The notes beneath the pieces were generated by a model. The model was not told the origin of the DNA. It saw only the letters and a list, made by a program, of their open reading frames with translations, and ran no database searches. A stretch of 64,000 bases of DNA, taken from assembly GCF_958298935.1 (NCBI RefSeq), contig NC_084940.1, positions 20,269,146-20,333,145 on the forward strand, read 5' to 3'. Position 1 is the first letter of the stretch; each line of letters starts with the position of its first letter. This DNA is from Phragmites australis. Taxonomy: Eukaryota; Streptophyta; Magnoliopsida; Poales; Poaceae. The position numbers and the translations under genes are program-made. Shown here piece after piece: positions 21,541 through 32,943 of the stretch.

Positions 21541-24087
21541 ACTCATAACCACAACCCATAATCACAACCCACTAATCATGTGAGGATCCAAGTCTCTCAT
21601 ATCCATGAGCATGGCTGTTATAACAGTTTTACACTCTGCAGAGGTTGTCCAGCTTTCCCCACAAGTCAGTGAATTTCATGTTGCCGTGTTCGTGAAACAC
21701 TTAACACACGCCAGCGGTGTGCCACCAAGAATCACTGTATGACATTTGCCACTAACCAGAGACTAATCCAGTATGTGTCTGCCCACTAGGTTTCACCGCC
21801 AGGCTTTACGCAAGCAAAGCTCCTACCCAGAAGCCCCCTTTTGTGCTAACCCAACACACACTGGATAGACTTTAATCAGAATGTCACGCCTTACCCATAT
21901 CAGCCTCGTGGTTGGTACGTTACTTCTTGGGTTGTCGCTCCACGAACCAGTCCTTACTTAGGTTACTTGAGCAAACACTAAACCAACATCATAACCATGA
22001 CAACCATCAAAACTACTTTGCTCAAGGCCTAAGGTTCCATGTTACTAGGCCATTAACAAATTAACCATCAATGTTGTATATGTTCATTAGTCAAGATTAT
22101 GACACTTCCCAACATCCCAATAGCATGGCTAAGCAATCTACCCATAAAAGACACATAATCATAAACCATCTAGGTTCCAAGGGATGATAAGGGAAAATCG
22201 AGGAAAAACCCTAACATAGGTGACCACCCATCATATTGACACTGCATGCAATTTTGTAAAACAAAACATTTAAAAACATAGGTTCAATATGATCAAGGAC
22301 ACTTGCCTTTTTCCCAATGCTGCTCAGTGTTGTCGAAATCTTGGTCTTGAAGTCCCTCGAACTGCTCTAGAACGTTATCGACTAATCGCGAGAACTACCG
22401 ACAAACAACACAAAGGAAAACACTAAGAACAACATACCAAACATCATTAAAACACTTTAAAAATACTATGGTTGGATATGAATGATTTTAGAAATGTTTA
22501 GACGTAAGAATCACCTAAATCGGAGTTAAGATGAAAAGAGAACAACTTTCGGGAGATGGATTAGGCTGAAGGATACATAACATAAAAAAAAGAATAGATA
22601 AGATGATATTCGCCCTGCCCCCACATATTTAATTTCTTCTCCTATACAAAAACCAGCAAGACCCACTCCATTGGTATTTCTTTTTATAGAGAAATAGAGG
22701 AAGCCATACAAGGATTTAGTCGAGCCTATTCATACACTATCTAAACAAGGAAGTTAGATTCGGCGATTAAGGAAAAACTAGTTTACTGGAGTTATCTTCC
22801 TATAGGAAAGGTTTTATTGCATAATCACTGTGTCAGGCTTGACAACATCATTGCGCAAGATTCAAGAAGTGTAGGGCAGACTAGACTTTACTAGCTAGGC
22901 TAAGGAGAATGATGTGGCACTGACTTGGCATGCTATGCAAGTAACATCTTGGATTAAAGAAGGGATACACTGAGATCTAGTATCAACCCCCTATGATGGA
23001 TCAAAAAGGCGGAAGGTTGCGCTTCTAGGTTAAGGATACTATTAGTCACTCTATGTAGCGGTGGTGGTTCGGGTTTCATCGGAGATGGCGATCGGGCATG
23101 TGGCCACAGACATCGATGTCGGCTTCAGTGGCGTTTCAGTGAAACGAGAAAAGCATGGTGTAGAACGCGGACAGACTAACTCAGCGGTATGGTTGGTTTT
23201 GGAAGGGGTCATCGAGGTAGTGGCAAAACAGCGATAACTGCTTCTAGATTTGGTGGTGACCGCGAACAGATGCAGGAACGAAGACGCTAGTGTTCCCAGA
23301 GATTGGCTATGAAATTTGAGAAAAAGTTTGAACAAGGATGTTCATATAACCTGGGAACACAATGCTATGGCATAGTTTTGGGTAGATCATCCACTAGAGG
23401 AAGAACGATCAGCGGAGATGGGACGGGTGATGGCTGCGACGTGCTGTGGTTGGCAATGGCGTCCTGTTCGTGTCCCTGCACAAACGGGGATGTGCTCCTA
23501 GGGTCACGTAGAAAACTCCATGGGACACGCCGTGACACGGTTGGTGCATACATACGGCTTTTGGATTGACGGGGAACGCGAATGCAAATCCGGTGCACGT
23601 GCAGAACACGTCCAGAAACCAGACAGCAGGTATGTCAACCTTGATTGCGGTAGTTTGGCTGCTCTACTGGCCAAACTGGTTGGTGAGGGCATGGGGAACA
23701 TCATGGGACATGCACCGGTGAAAGGTCTTGGTGATTTGACCTCTGGTCGGTCGGGAACATCGATGCCAATCGGCTACAGTGCGGTTGTCTCGCGGCTGTC
23801 CGCGACGGCAACGACCATTGCGGCGTAGATCGGGCTTTGGCCGGGGCTAGGGCTTAGCTAGGGACTTAGTATGATGCTAAAACAATAGTAAGGGAGGAGA
23901 AGAAGGGGTCCTCACCTTGCTTTAGTGGTCGAGGAAGAAGGATTCGCGGAGAAGACAACGTAGCACATCACGGGCTGCGGCGGCGACGGCTCCGGCGAAC
24001 GGCGGTGCTCCAGCGATGCACGGGTAGGGCAGCAGCGACTTCTAGGGCTTGGGAGCATGAAATAGAGGTAGGAGATGGCTTGAAACT

Positions 24088-24100
24088 CATATTTATAGGG
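24088..24100 (-). promoter_or_regulatory. Candidate TATA box of the X2 LTR
   Basis: On the minus strand CCCTATAAATATGAG lies about 1.09 kb from the LTR start at 25183. The aligned position in the solo LTR at 35598-35607 reads TTATATATATGAG. Conservation at the same place supports a promoter. Confidence 0.5.
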
Positions 24101-25183
24101 CTAGGGACGGCTGGTTGAGGTGGAGTCCAAACCGAACACGAATTGGATTCGAGTTCGAGTCGGTTACGGTTTTATTTTTCGCAACTCTATATTCCGAGGA
24201 TGATATCTCTATCGTCCAGACTCCAAATTGGATGTTTCTTGATTCTAAATTGTAGTATTCGAAAATATTTACAACTTTGGTAGTCATTGGAACTTCTGAA
24301 AACACCATCTTAATTTCCAAAAATGCACCACAATATAAACTGTTTGAACTCGGACTTCTCTGTGCAGCACTGATTTCGGGGGCCATAACTCCCAGCTCCA
24401 TTATACAAAAGAGGACTTCCATAGGTTCAAATCGAAGCTCTCAACGCGACCTACAACTTTGGTATTGTCAAGATTTGCATTTGAGGCCGTTTTGAACTCT
24501 GAAACTTCATGCAAAGATGAGGCTGTCCAGGACTCCGCGAAAATTTGCAGATTTCGTGCATCCTTTGTTGGGCCATCTAGAAGACTTGGCTATGGGTTTT
24601 GACTTGAGCAAGATTGAGCCCAAAGACAATTTAGGTATATCTAGGGTTTAGAAAAGAAACTTTTGCAGAGAAATTTGAATATGGTTTGAATTTGAATTGA
24701 GTTTGGAGTGAATTTAAGAGAAATGAAAAATGAGGTTGAACAAAAATAGGAGTAGATAAGGAATTTGAATTTAGATTTTGGGTAGAATTTGAGAAAGAGG
24801 AGAGATTGAATTCAAACAAGGATTTGGATAAGATTTGAATTGACCTGGAGAAGGATTAGGTATAATCAAGGATTGAATAGATGATGAATTCAAAGATTTT
24901 GAATTCCAACCATTAAGATCATTAACTTATTCACTACTGAGTTTTGTAAAAACCTTTTCAAAATCTTTTTCATTCAAAACACCAAAGAGAAAGAAAAGGA
25001 AAAAGAACTCTAATGCATTTACTTGGCTCCTAACAAAACTCAGCATGCAATGCACACAAAATAATAACTTATATTAATTGATTGATTAAGAAAATAGGTT
25101 TCAAACCTATACTACTGGTGAAGCTATTCAATAATCTTGGAAAATTTTAGAAATTGAAGAAATCTGAAAATCAGGGTGTTACA

Positions 25184-25201
25184 AATCTACCCCCCTTAAA
25201 G
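25184..25201 (-). other. Polypurine tract of X2
   Basis: On the minus strand TTTAAGGGGGGTAGATT directly precedes the LTR start TGTAACACCC, identical in core to the X1 tract. Confidence 0.75.
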
Positions 25202-25379
25202 GAATCTCGCTCTCGAGATTCGGGCAGATCAAAAGCGGGATAAGGGATCTTGATCTTCAAGTTTTCTTCTCGCTTTCCAAATTGCTTTTTCTTCTTAGTG
25301 TTAACCTCATTTCCCTGGCAAACTCTGCTCACTTTGTTTTTGACGTCTTTCGCAACTGTCTCGACAAATCTTGATTGAT

Positions 25380-25740
25380 TAACCTGAGTATGTTGGATTT
25401 TCTCGGATATTCCATTCCTGTTATCTTCAACGGTTGTAGTTGTCTCTGATGTGCTATTCTAACTTTTTGACATGTGTCACATAGGACCATATACTTTGCT
25501 GCACTGAGAATTCTGTAGCTTTAGCACTCCTGATAAGTTTCCTTTATTTTTTTTAAGGATCTTCTCATCTGTTGATTGACCTTGGCGGACTTTCTTATCC
25601 TTAATGATTTAGTAAAGCATATCCTAATTCTGAGGAAAGAATACTTATTCTTAGCAATCACTCCTGTGGTCGGAGTGCAGCTTTTGAGTACTGTCCTTCC
25701 TTTAGCATATTTTATTACATCATTACCTTTGCTAACTAGC
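25380..25740 (-). pseudogene. X2 fused relic of RT start and integrase zinc-binding domain
   Basis: Minus strand. GVIAKNKYSFLRIR corresponds to the RT start. A short distance on, a second frame reads VLCDTCQKVRIAHQ and LQPLKITGMEYPRK, the CxxC end of the integrase zinc-binding domain and its following linker. The junction region matches X1 (9297-9720), including the intervening frame-broken stretch. Stops and shifts show it is not translated as one protein. Confidence 0.55.
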
Positions 25741-26057
25741 CGTTTCCAATATCTATTTTTAGGTTCCAGAACCAAGAGGTTAGCTAGGAAGACTACCCCC
25801 CTTAAAAAGGAGTGAACTTCTGTGACTTACTTTTCCAGTTCTTGAGAAGTAGATAGACTTGTAGCCTTTGACATGGAATATATCACTCTTTTTTTTGTGC
25901 CTACTGAGCTTCTGTGGGCTTGATGGGATCTCATCGATCTTGGCTATCTTGAGTTACAACTTGAAAGTCATGATAGTCTGAATGTTGAACTGAGATCTTC
26001 ATATGGGATTTGGGGTTGATTTAGTTCCATGTGGGGTGCTTCGTGGGACATCTTTTG

Positions 26058-26440
26058 ACCTAGCGCATAGGTTCTCCAAAGTGGACACACACCTTCTTTG
26101 TAGGGGTACTCTGCAAATTTTCTCTCGATCTATGAAACTTCCTAGTTGACAGAACAAAGTGCTTGTTTAGGAGTGGAACGTAACCAAGAACTGTTGTTTG
26201 CTTGATGGTCTTCAAAGGATTTCTTCCACTTCTTGATGTTGCCTTGCTTTCCACGCTTGTCTTCTGCACCCAGAGCTTCGATGATCTATAGTAGACTTTC
26301 TATATTCTGAGTCATTCCTTGAACGATTTGAGTTTGCGTCTCCAATAATTGTTGTTGAATTGAGGTGGCATCTACTGGATGCTGTTGTTATTGTTGTTGG
26401 TACCTTTACCAAGCTGATCTTCTTTCGAGTTCACCATCTG
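26058..26440 (-). pseudogene. X2 mini-gag relic
   Basis: A minus-strand start at ~26436 gives MVNSKEDQLGKGTNNNNN, then several stops, then a degraded zinc-knuckle region (KKVCVHFGEPM) parallel to that of X1. The capsid domain is missing in both copies, so the loss is ancestral to them. Confidence 0.5.
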
Positions 26441-27032
26441 ATCGGAATTGAGGAGGAAGGTTGGGGCATGAAGAGAAAAAGGCTAGAAGGAGAAAACCCA
26501 ACTATACTATCAGCTATATAGTTATATAAGGAATGTAGCTGTTATCAGATGCTAAAGCATCCCTCAACGCATTCCAGCACTCAAACAGAAAAGCTGAATC
26601 ACACAAGGCACACAACACAAGCACACAACCTAACAACGCTCTAACGTTTACGAAGAACAGGGAAAAATCCTCCTATAACTTGAAGAACTAAAACTGGGAG
26701 CAGCACGGAGGTAGATCTTCATGTCTTCAGTGTTGTGGTAGATGATTCTTCCTTGTAGTGATGGATCTTCATATTTATCTTCACGCAATGCAGGAGCGCC
26801 AAGAGAGATCTTCAAGTGTATCCTCCTCAAACAGAGTAACTGGGATGGTTCAACAACTAATAGTTTGAAAGGAGTGTTGGAAATTCATTTTTCTCAAAAG
26901 AGTGAAATAGGTAAGTAGAGAGAGAAACTAAGAGATCAGAAAAGCACAGGGATGCATTTTTCAAAATAGGCTTTTAAAATATAACCTTATGGCACGACCA
27001 TTCTATCTAGGCTTGCGTCCTACGATCAACCT

Positions 27033-27045
27033 GGCTCTGATACCA
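27033..27045 (-). other. Primer-binding site of X2 (initiator Met tRNA)
   Basis: On the minus strand TGGTATCAGAGCC is an exact match to the usual initiator-Met tRNA complement of plant LTR retrotransposons, next to the shortened 5' LTR. Confidence 0.85.
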
Positions 27046-27949
27046 CCTAATGCATTTACCTGGCTCCTAACAAAACTCAGCATGCAATGCACACAAAATA
27101 ATAACCTATATTAATTGATTGATTAAGAAAATAGGTTTTAAACCTATACTACTGGTGAAGCTATTCAATAATCTTGGAAAATTTTAGAAATTTAAAAATC
27201 TGAAAATCAGGGTGTTACAGCATGTGATTTTGGTCTGGGTATGGTGGTTCGTGGTTGGTGGTTCGAGTTGGCACTTGTTCACATTGATATACTTGTTGTT
27301 ACTTTTACCTATGCTCAGTTGTTGGTTATGGCAAGGTAGTTTCATATAAGTTGGTTAAGTTAGTTGCTCACACCTATGTCTAGGATGCTTACCGCTTAAT
27401 TAACTTAACCATGTTTAATTCTTGCTACTAGCTTAATGCATGATCCTTGGAGTCGGGAATATATATACCTAGACTGTGTAAGACTTGCGAGTACCTTCGT
27501 ATTCAGGGTGCTGCCCTTAAGTTATTGCAGGTTCACAGGTCGGTGAGAAAGAGGCGGTGTTCGGCTACTTTGTGCCTACCGATCAGGGTGGTGGGTAGGA
27601 GTAGCACACTCTACTCCGAACTCAGTGTTTTGGTATGGAGCCTAAGGGCATGTGGCTCCATATCCTTTTGTTCTATAGTTTTCGTCCGCTGTGTAGTTGT
27701 TGTTTCCTTTTGATGTAAATTGTGGAAACAGCTGCATGTTTAAAGACTTGTAATATAAATGATAATTACCTGCTCTTTATTAAACTGTGTTGTGATGAAT
27801 ATGTTGGAAGGCATGTGTTCCGATCCTTGGGCACAAAACACGTGTCGGGACTGCCGGAGCAGTATTTTGATTAATCGTCGAGGTTGTGATTATGTTAATG
27901 ATCCGCCTGATGATTAGTTTGAAAACTGTTTGGTCGGGTCCTCACAGCG

Positions 27950-27962
27950 TGGCATCAGAGCT
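27950..27962 (+). other. Primer-binding site of Gypsy-1
   Basis: TGGCATCAGAGCT begins three bases after the LTR end CTCACA (27946). It differs from TGGTATCAGAGCC by two bases. Confidence 0.8.
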
Positions 27963-28305
27963 TGGTTTCATTAAGTAGCCTAAACATAATTTAGAACATT
28001 GTTTAGTAAGTGGTCAACTTCACCTAAACAACACTCTAAGTTTTGTTTATGCTTCTTCATGATCAATATGTATGAAAATGCAATATTGTGCCCCTAAGTT
28101 TAACTGCTTTGTGAGTTTTGATGTTTGTTGTGGAGAAAAGTGCACGAGAAAGAAACGGTAGCTAGGATCGAGCATACCATCATTTCATGTTGCATTCATG
28201 CATGCATGATCTATATACATGTATTACGGGATTCTAATAATATATCCAGCGAATGCGTTGTGCTAAGTCAGAATTGACGTTTCCCTTTTCTTATGTCGTT
28301 ACAGA

Positions 28306-29343
28306 ATGGTTAGGACTCATCGTGATGTGAATGATCCGGAGGGCTCGAATGAGAACAACCCTCCTCCACCGCTGACTATGGCAGAAGTGCTCATGATGAT
28401 TGAGCAGAACTGCCAGACGAATCAGGCGCTTCTTGAGGCTCTCATGCGCAACACGGCTCCTCATGGAGGGGGTGGAGTCGGGCGCCAAGATGATTTCTCA
28501 GATTTCCTGAGGACTCAGCCTCCAGTTTTCTCACGGGCTGAGGATCCTCTAGATGCCGATCACTTGCTCCAGACGATCGAGCAGAAGCTTGCTCTCCTCA
28601 AATGCGAGGATCACGAGAAGGTGCTCTACGCCACCCACCAACTTCAAGGCCCGGCAGGCGCATGGTGGTCCAACTTCTTGGCCATGCACCCTGCCAACCA
28701 CCGAGTGTCTTGGGCGGAGTTTTGCGAGGCCTTCCACTCTTTCCACATCCCGAGCAGCCTCATGGCGATCAAGAGGCAGGAGTTTGAGGACCTCAAGCAA
28801 GGAGGTTGAACTGTGATGGAGTACGTACAGGTGTTCAATCACCTTGCATAGTACGCTCCCGAGGAGGTCAGCGCTGATGAGCGGAAGCAACGTCGCTTCG
28901 TCAATGGCCTCAACTCAAAGATGCAAGACTGGTTGTCCACACACAAGTTCATCAACTTCAACAAGTTGGTGAGCACGTCTCTCTCAGTGGAGTTCAAGCT
29001 TAAGAACCACCAGGAGGAGAAGAAGCGCAAGAGGGGTTCCTCACCTTCCATGGGCAGGAGCTCGCAGCGCGCCCGCACGGAGAGTCTACCTCTACCTCCA
29101 CCATCTCGCGTGCTGGTGTCGGGTGCTCCATGTCCGATGTGGCTTGTTCAGCGCCCAGCCTTCTCTGCTCCACAAGGACAGCCTCCACGGCCGACCGGTT
29201 CACAGAGCAGCGTGACAGGTGGCCCCGGCGGTCCTTGTTACAATTGCGGCCGTGTCAGCCACTATGCGCGGGATTGCCCATATCTGAGGCTGGGAGCCGC
29301 GGTGACTGCTCCACGACCACCACCGGCTCAGTCAGCGCCTTAG
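28306..29343 (+). pseudogene. gag: Gypsy-1 gag (capsid and zinc knuckle), with internal stops
   Basis: Starts MVRTHRDVNDPEGS. The retrotransposon gag domain covers about residues 65-230, with GPAGAWWSNFLAMHP and VSWAEFCEAFHSFHIP. A single CX2CX4HX4C zinc knuckle, CYNCGRVSHYARDC, lies near residue 320, followed by a Pro-rich tail. Gag forms the virus-like particle and binds element RNA. Stops interrupt it at 28807 (TGA after QGG), near 28849 (TAG) and at 29341-29351 (TAG, TAG). Each is one C-to-T or G-to-A step from a sense codon. No frameshift is needed, so decay was by point mutation. Protease follows in the same general frame. Confidence 0.9.
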
Positions 29344-29745
29344 TCCTCTTAGGCGACCTATGTCCCCAAGCGTGGTCGAGCATGCCACACCACCACCGAG
29401 GACATTCAGGAGGGTGACACCATCCTGATGGGTATGTTGAGTATGAGTTTCAATTCTGATATCTTTTCTGTAGTGGTTCTATTCGATTTCGGGGCCTCTC
29501 ACTCATTCATAGCTACAAGTTATGTGCGGCAATATGAGCTGAAGGTCAGTGCCACTCTTACGCCGTATGTCATAGATGCACCCAGAGCCAAGGTTGTTGT
29601 GAGTCAGTGTGTGCCTAGGGCGTCGATCGTTGTCAACGAGACACATTTTGAGGCCAACTTGCTGGTGATGAACTCGAAGGGAATTGATATCATATTGGAG
29701 ATGAACTGGCTCTCCAAGATCAAGGCCGTGTTAGATTGTGCCTAG
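29344..29745 (+). pseudogene. pol: Gypsy-1 aspartic protease domain
   Basis: The retropepsin-like domain has VVLFDFGASHSFIA at its active site. The usual motif in this clade is FDSGASHSF, so the Ser next to the catalytic Asp has become Phe, again a C-to-T type change. Downstream GIDIILEMNWLSKIKAVLDC matches the second half of the domain (usually ILGMDWL). A TAG ends the frame at 29743. It would cleave the gag-pol polyprotein, but the active-site change makes activity doubtful. Confidence 0.85.
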
Positions 29746-29787
29746 CGGACAGTTACTCTAAATGGTCCGTCCAGCACCCGGATTCAA

Positions 29788-30672
29788 TTGAAGTTGGAGG
29801 GTGTCAAATCTTGTCTCTTCACCTTGAAGGCTGTCCCCACCATAGACATGATGAGTATTCCTGTGGTGTGGGAATTCCCGGATGTCTTTCCGGATGAGTT
29901 GCCCGGAATGCCACCCGACCGAGCAGTCGAGTTTTCTATTGATCTCATGCCCAGTGCAGCTCCAATCTCAAAGAAGTCCTATAGGATGCCGCCAAATGAA
30001 TTGGCAGAATTGAAGAAGCAATTGCAAGAGCTGCTTGCAAAGGGTTTCATACGTCCGAGTTCCTCACCTTGGGGATGCTCGGCACTCTTTGTGAAGAAGA
30101 AGGATGACACTTTGTGGATGTGTGTGGATTACTGTCCATTGAATGAGGTCACGGTCAAGAACAGGTATTCGCTCCCTTGGATCGACATCTTGTTTGATTA
30201 GTTGATTGGAGCCCGAGTCTTTTCAAAGATTGATTTGAGATTGGGCTATCATCAGATCAAGGTCCGACCGGATGATATACCGTAGACAGCTTTCTCGACC
30301 CGTTATGGTCTATATGAATTCACCGTCATGTCCTTCGGATTGACGAACGCGTCGACATTCTTCATATATTTGATGAACACGGTGTTCATGGAGGAATTGG
30401 ACAAGTTTGTCGTGGTTTTCATCGACGACATTCTTGTATACTCTAAGACAGATGAAAAGCATGTTGAGCACCTTTGTGTTGTTCTTGGTAGACTCAGAGA
30501 TCATCAGCTATACGCCAAGTTCAGCAAGTGTGAGTTTCGGCTCAGGGGTGGCTTTTCTGGGGTATGTTCCATTAGAGAACAGGGTTGCAGTTGACCTGAG
30601 CAAGGTGCAGGATGTGCTTAATTGGGTTCAGCCTAAGAATGTTACTGACATCCAAAGTTTTCTCTGACTCGC
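29788..30672 (+). pseudogene. pol: Gypsy-1 reverse transcriptase domain
   Basis: Domains in order: [20 protein letters not shown] (linker), [47 protein letters not shown] (catalytic Asp in KIDLR), [12 protein letters not shown], and FIDDILVYS, the catalytic DD pair. Stops lie near 30199 (TAG), 30283 (TAG) and 30666 (TGA), and a frameshift near 30545 splits FRLRG from VAFLGYV. Domain length is normal. Makes cDNA from element RNA in intact relatives; broken here. Confidence 0.9.
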
Positions 30673-31365
30673 GGGCTACTACCGCCGGTTCATCGAGAAT
30701 TTCTCCAAGATTGCCAAGCTGATGACTGAGTTGTTGAAGCAAAGCAATGCATTCGAGTGGTCGAGTGACTATGAGACAGCTTTCCAGACTTTGAAGAAAT
30801 TGCTCACGACCGCTCTCATTCTTGCCCAGCTAGATGTGAGTAAGGGCTTTGATGTTTATTGTGACGCTTCTGGCATTGGCCTTGGTTGCGTCCTTATGCA
30901 AGAAGGCAGGGTTGTGGCATATTCCTCACGACAGTTGAAGCGCCACGAGAAAAATTATCCAACTCATGATCTGGAGCTTGCTGCTGTTGTGCACGGTCTG
31001 AAGATCTGGTGCCACTACTTGATGGGTAACTTGTGCCGTATCTACATGGACCACAAGAGCCTAAAATACATCTTTACTCGAGCTGATTTGAACATGAGGC
31101 AGCGAAGGTGGCTCGAGCTGATCAAGGACTATGAGCTTGAAGTGCACTACCATCCCGGCAAGGCGAATGTGGTCGCCGACGCTTTGAGTTGGAGAGCTCA
31201 CTGTCATTGTCTTGCAGTTTCACCAATGGACTCCACACTGTGTGATGATTTCCGGTGGCTTGGGCTTGAAATGGTCCCGGATGGTTTTCTTGAAAACTTG
31301 GAGATCAAGTCCACTCTCGTAGATGAAATCAAGGCGGTGCAGAAGGATGACAAAGGCATGGCTTG
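30673..31365 (+). pseudogene. pol: Gypsy-1 RNase H domain and spacer
   Basis: [15 protein letters not shown] and [14 protein letters not shown] lead into the RNase H, with [15 protein letters not shown] (first catalytic Asp), [19 protein letters not shown] (catalytic Glu), [11 protein letters not shown] and [12 protein letters not shown] (last catalytic Asp). The active residues are all present. The open stretch 30722-31366 is uninterrupted, the longest in the element. It ends at TGA after DDKGMA. In life it would degrade the RNA strand during cDNA synthesis. Confidence 0.9.
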
Positions 31366-32400
31366 AATCCGAGAGAAGAGGAAGATTGGCCAGGCCTTAT
31401 GCTTTTCTGAAGATGAACAGGGCATTCCGTGGTTTGGGAACCGTCTAGTGGTTCCGAGAGTCGAGGCATTGAGGAAGAAGATTCTTGATGAGGCCCACGA
31501 TTCGTTGCTATCCATTCACTCGGGCAGCACGAAGATGTATCAAGATCTAAAGCCTTGCTTTTGGTGGACTCGCATGAAGCGGGAGATAGCTCGGTATGTC
31601 TTCGAGTGTTATGTTTGCCGAAGGGTCAAGGCCGAGCATCTCAGGCCCGCTGGTACACTCCAACCTTTGCCCATTCCTTCCTGGAAGTGAGAGGAGATTG
31701 GGATGGATTTCATTACCGGCTTGCCGAAGATCTCAAGTGGGTATGACTCCATTTGGGTTATCGTGGACCGGTTGACAAAGTTCGCGCATTTCCTCCCTGT
31801 CAGGACCACATACTTCGCCAAGCAATATGCAGAGTTGTACCTCACCAGAATTGTGTGCTCCACGGAGTTTCGAAGAAGATAATTTCTGATCGAGGCACGC
31901 AGTTCACTTCTCATTTTTGTAGGAACTTCCAAGAAGCTATGGAGACCGAGCTCTTCCATAGTACATCGTATCACTGTCAGACGGATGGTCAGACAGAGAG
32001 AGTGAACCAGATTCTAGAAGATATGCTCCGAGCTTGTGTTCTTACTTATGGGAAGAAGTGGGACATATGCTTGCCATTTGCGAAGTTTTCTTACAACAAT
32101 AGCTTCTAGGCTAGTATTGAGATGGCGCCGTTTGAAGCTCTTTATGCCCGGAGATGCCTAACGCTGCTGAATTGGTCCGAATCCAGCGAACATGCCTTAC
32201 TAGGTTCGGATTTGGTCAAGGAGGCGGAAGATCATGTTCTGAATATCCGTGAGAGTCTTCTCACCGCCCAGTCGTGGCAAAAGAGCTATGTAGATCGCCG
32301 TCGTCGATACCTTGAGTTTGCTATTGGAGATCATGTGTATCTCAAGGTTTCGCCTCTCAAAGGCGTTCGCCGATTCCAAGTCCGAGGCAAGATAGCACCT
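31366..32400 (+). pseudogene. pol: Gypsy-1 integrase domain
   Basis: The zinc-binding part has HSGSTKMYQDLKPCFWW and FECYVCRRVKA (HHCC). The core has GMDFITGLPKISSGYDSIWV (first Asp), ISDRGTQFTSHF (second Asp) and TDGQTERVNQI (Glu), so the D-D-E triad is conserved. FSYNNSF and APFEALYARRC follow. Disruptions: TGA for Trp before EEIGMDF at ~31689, a frameshift near 31855, TAG near 32107 and TGA at 32401. Inserts element cDNA in intact copies. Confidence 0.9.
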
Positions 32401-32748
32401 TGATATGTGGGGCCATTCCAGATTCTTGCTCGTTGTGCAGAAGTAGCATATCAATTGGACTTGTCGTCGTCTCTCTCCGCCGTGCACAATGTGTTCCTTG
32501 TGTCACAATTGAAGAAATGTCTCCGAGTCCCGACGGAAGTCATCGATGTTGCACCCCAAGAGTTGCAACCGGACATGACATACTGTGAGCGGCCACTCCG
32601 TATCTTGGATGAAGCCGAACGCAAGTTACGGCGAAGTTCAATCAAGTTCTTGAAAGTTCAATGGAGCAATCACACGGAAGCTGAAGCGACATGGGAGCGA
32701 GAAGATAAGCTCCGCTACGAGTATCCTAATTTCATTGAGAACTTGTAA
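32401..32748 (+). pseudogene. pol: Gypsy-1 integrase C-terminus with chromodomain
   Basis: After YVGPFQILARCAEVAYQL (GPY/F module) and VHNVFLVSQLKKCL, the end reads IKFLKVQWSNHTEAEATWER with a following EYPNFIENL. This is the C-terminal chromodomain pattern (VKVLWRNQ...ATWE) used by chromoviruses to target chromatin. The frame ends TAA at 32746-32748, about 200 bp before the 3' LTR. Confidence 0.85.
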
Positions 32749-32929
32749 ATGTGGGTGTAATATAGCATATTTGGAATCTCTCATGTGTCTAGGTATCGAC
32801 ATGTGAATGAAAGTGTGTTTTGGATTCCACCTCTCATAGCATGATTGTCCCTCACGGCGTGCTATGTTCCTTGCAGCGTGCTCATCACTTTCTCCCCGAC
32901 TCGTACCGAATCTCGAGATGAGTTTCCAT

Positions 32930-32943
32930 TTAGTGGGGAGGTT
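32930..32943 (+). other. Polypurine tract of Gypsy-1
   Basis: TTTAGTGGGGAGGTTT lies directly before the 3' LTR start TGTCACATCCC, the expected plus-strand primer. Confidence 0.75.

Larger units (their letters stand above)
20969..27219 (-). mobile_element. Family-X element copy X2 inserted in the Gypsy-1 5' LTR
   Basis: Minus orientation. A short 5' LTR remnant lies at 27048-27219, PBS at 27033-27045, mini-gag at 26058-26440, RT/integrase relic at 25380-25740, PPT at 25184-25201, and a long 3' LTR from 25183 to ~20979. The 3' LTR starts TGTAACACCCTGATTTTC, is ~4.2 kb, and lacks its last ~80 bp. The 5' LTR keeps only ~170 bp before joining the PBS, so most of it was deleted. Same architecture and internal deletion as X1. 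Confidence 0.75.
17639..27946 (+). mobile_element. Gypsy-1 5' LTR in three pieces
   Basis: The pieces are 17639-18260, 19636-20968 and 27220-27946. They align in order with the 3' LTR (33000-34513 and 36909-38294), ending GGTCGGGTCCTCACA in both. The first gap is a solo LTR with target duplication. The second is element X2, whose insertion or later loss also removed ~270-300 bp of LTR (the counterpart of ~37318-37590). Confidence 0.8.

Noticed and set aside
23051..23828. Overlapping frames on both strands in a GC-rich block
   Set aside because: This lies inside the X2 3' LTR and has no family match; treated as LTR.
28549..28890. Minus-strand frames opposite gag
   Set aside because: Antisense of a recognised gag domain with no independent signal.
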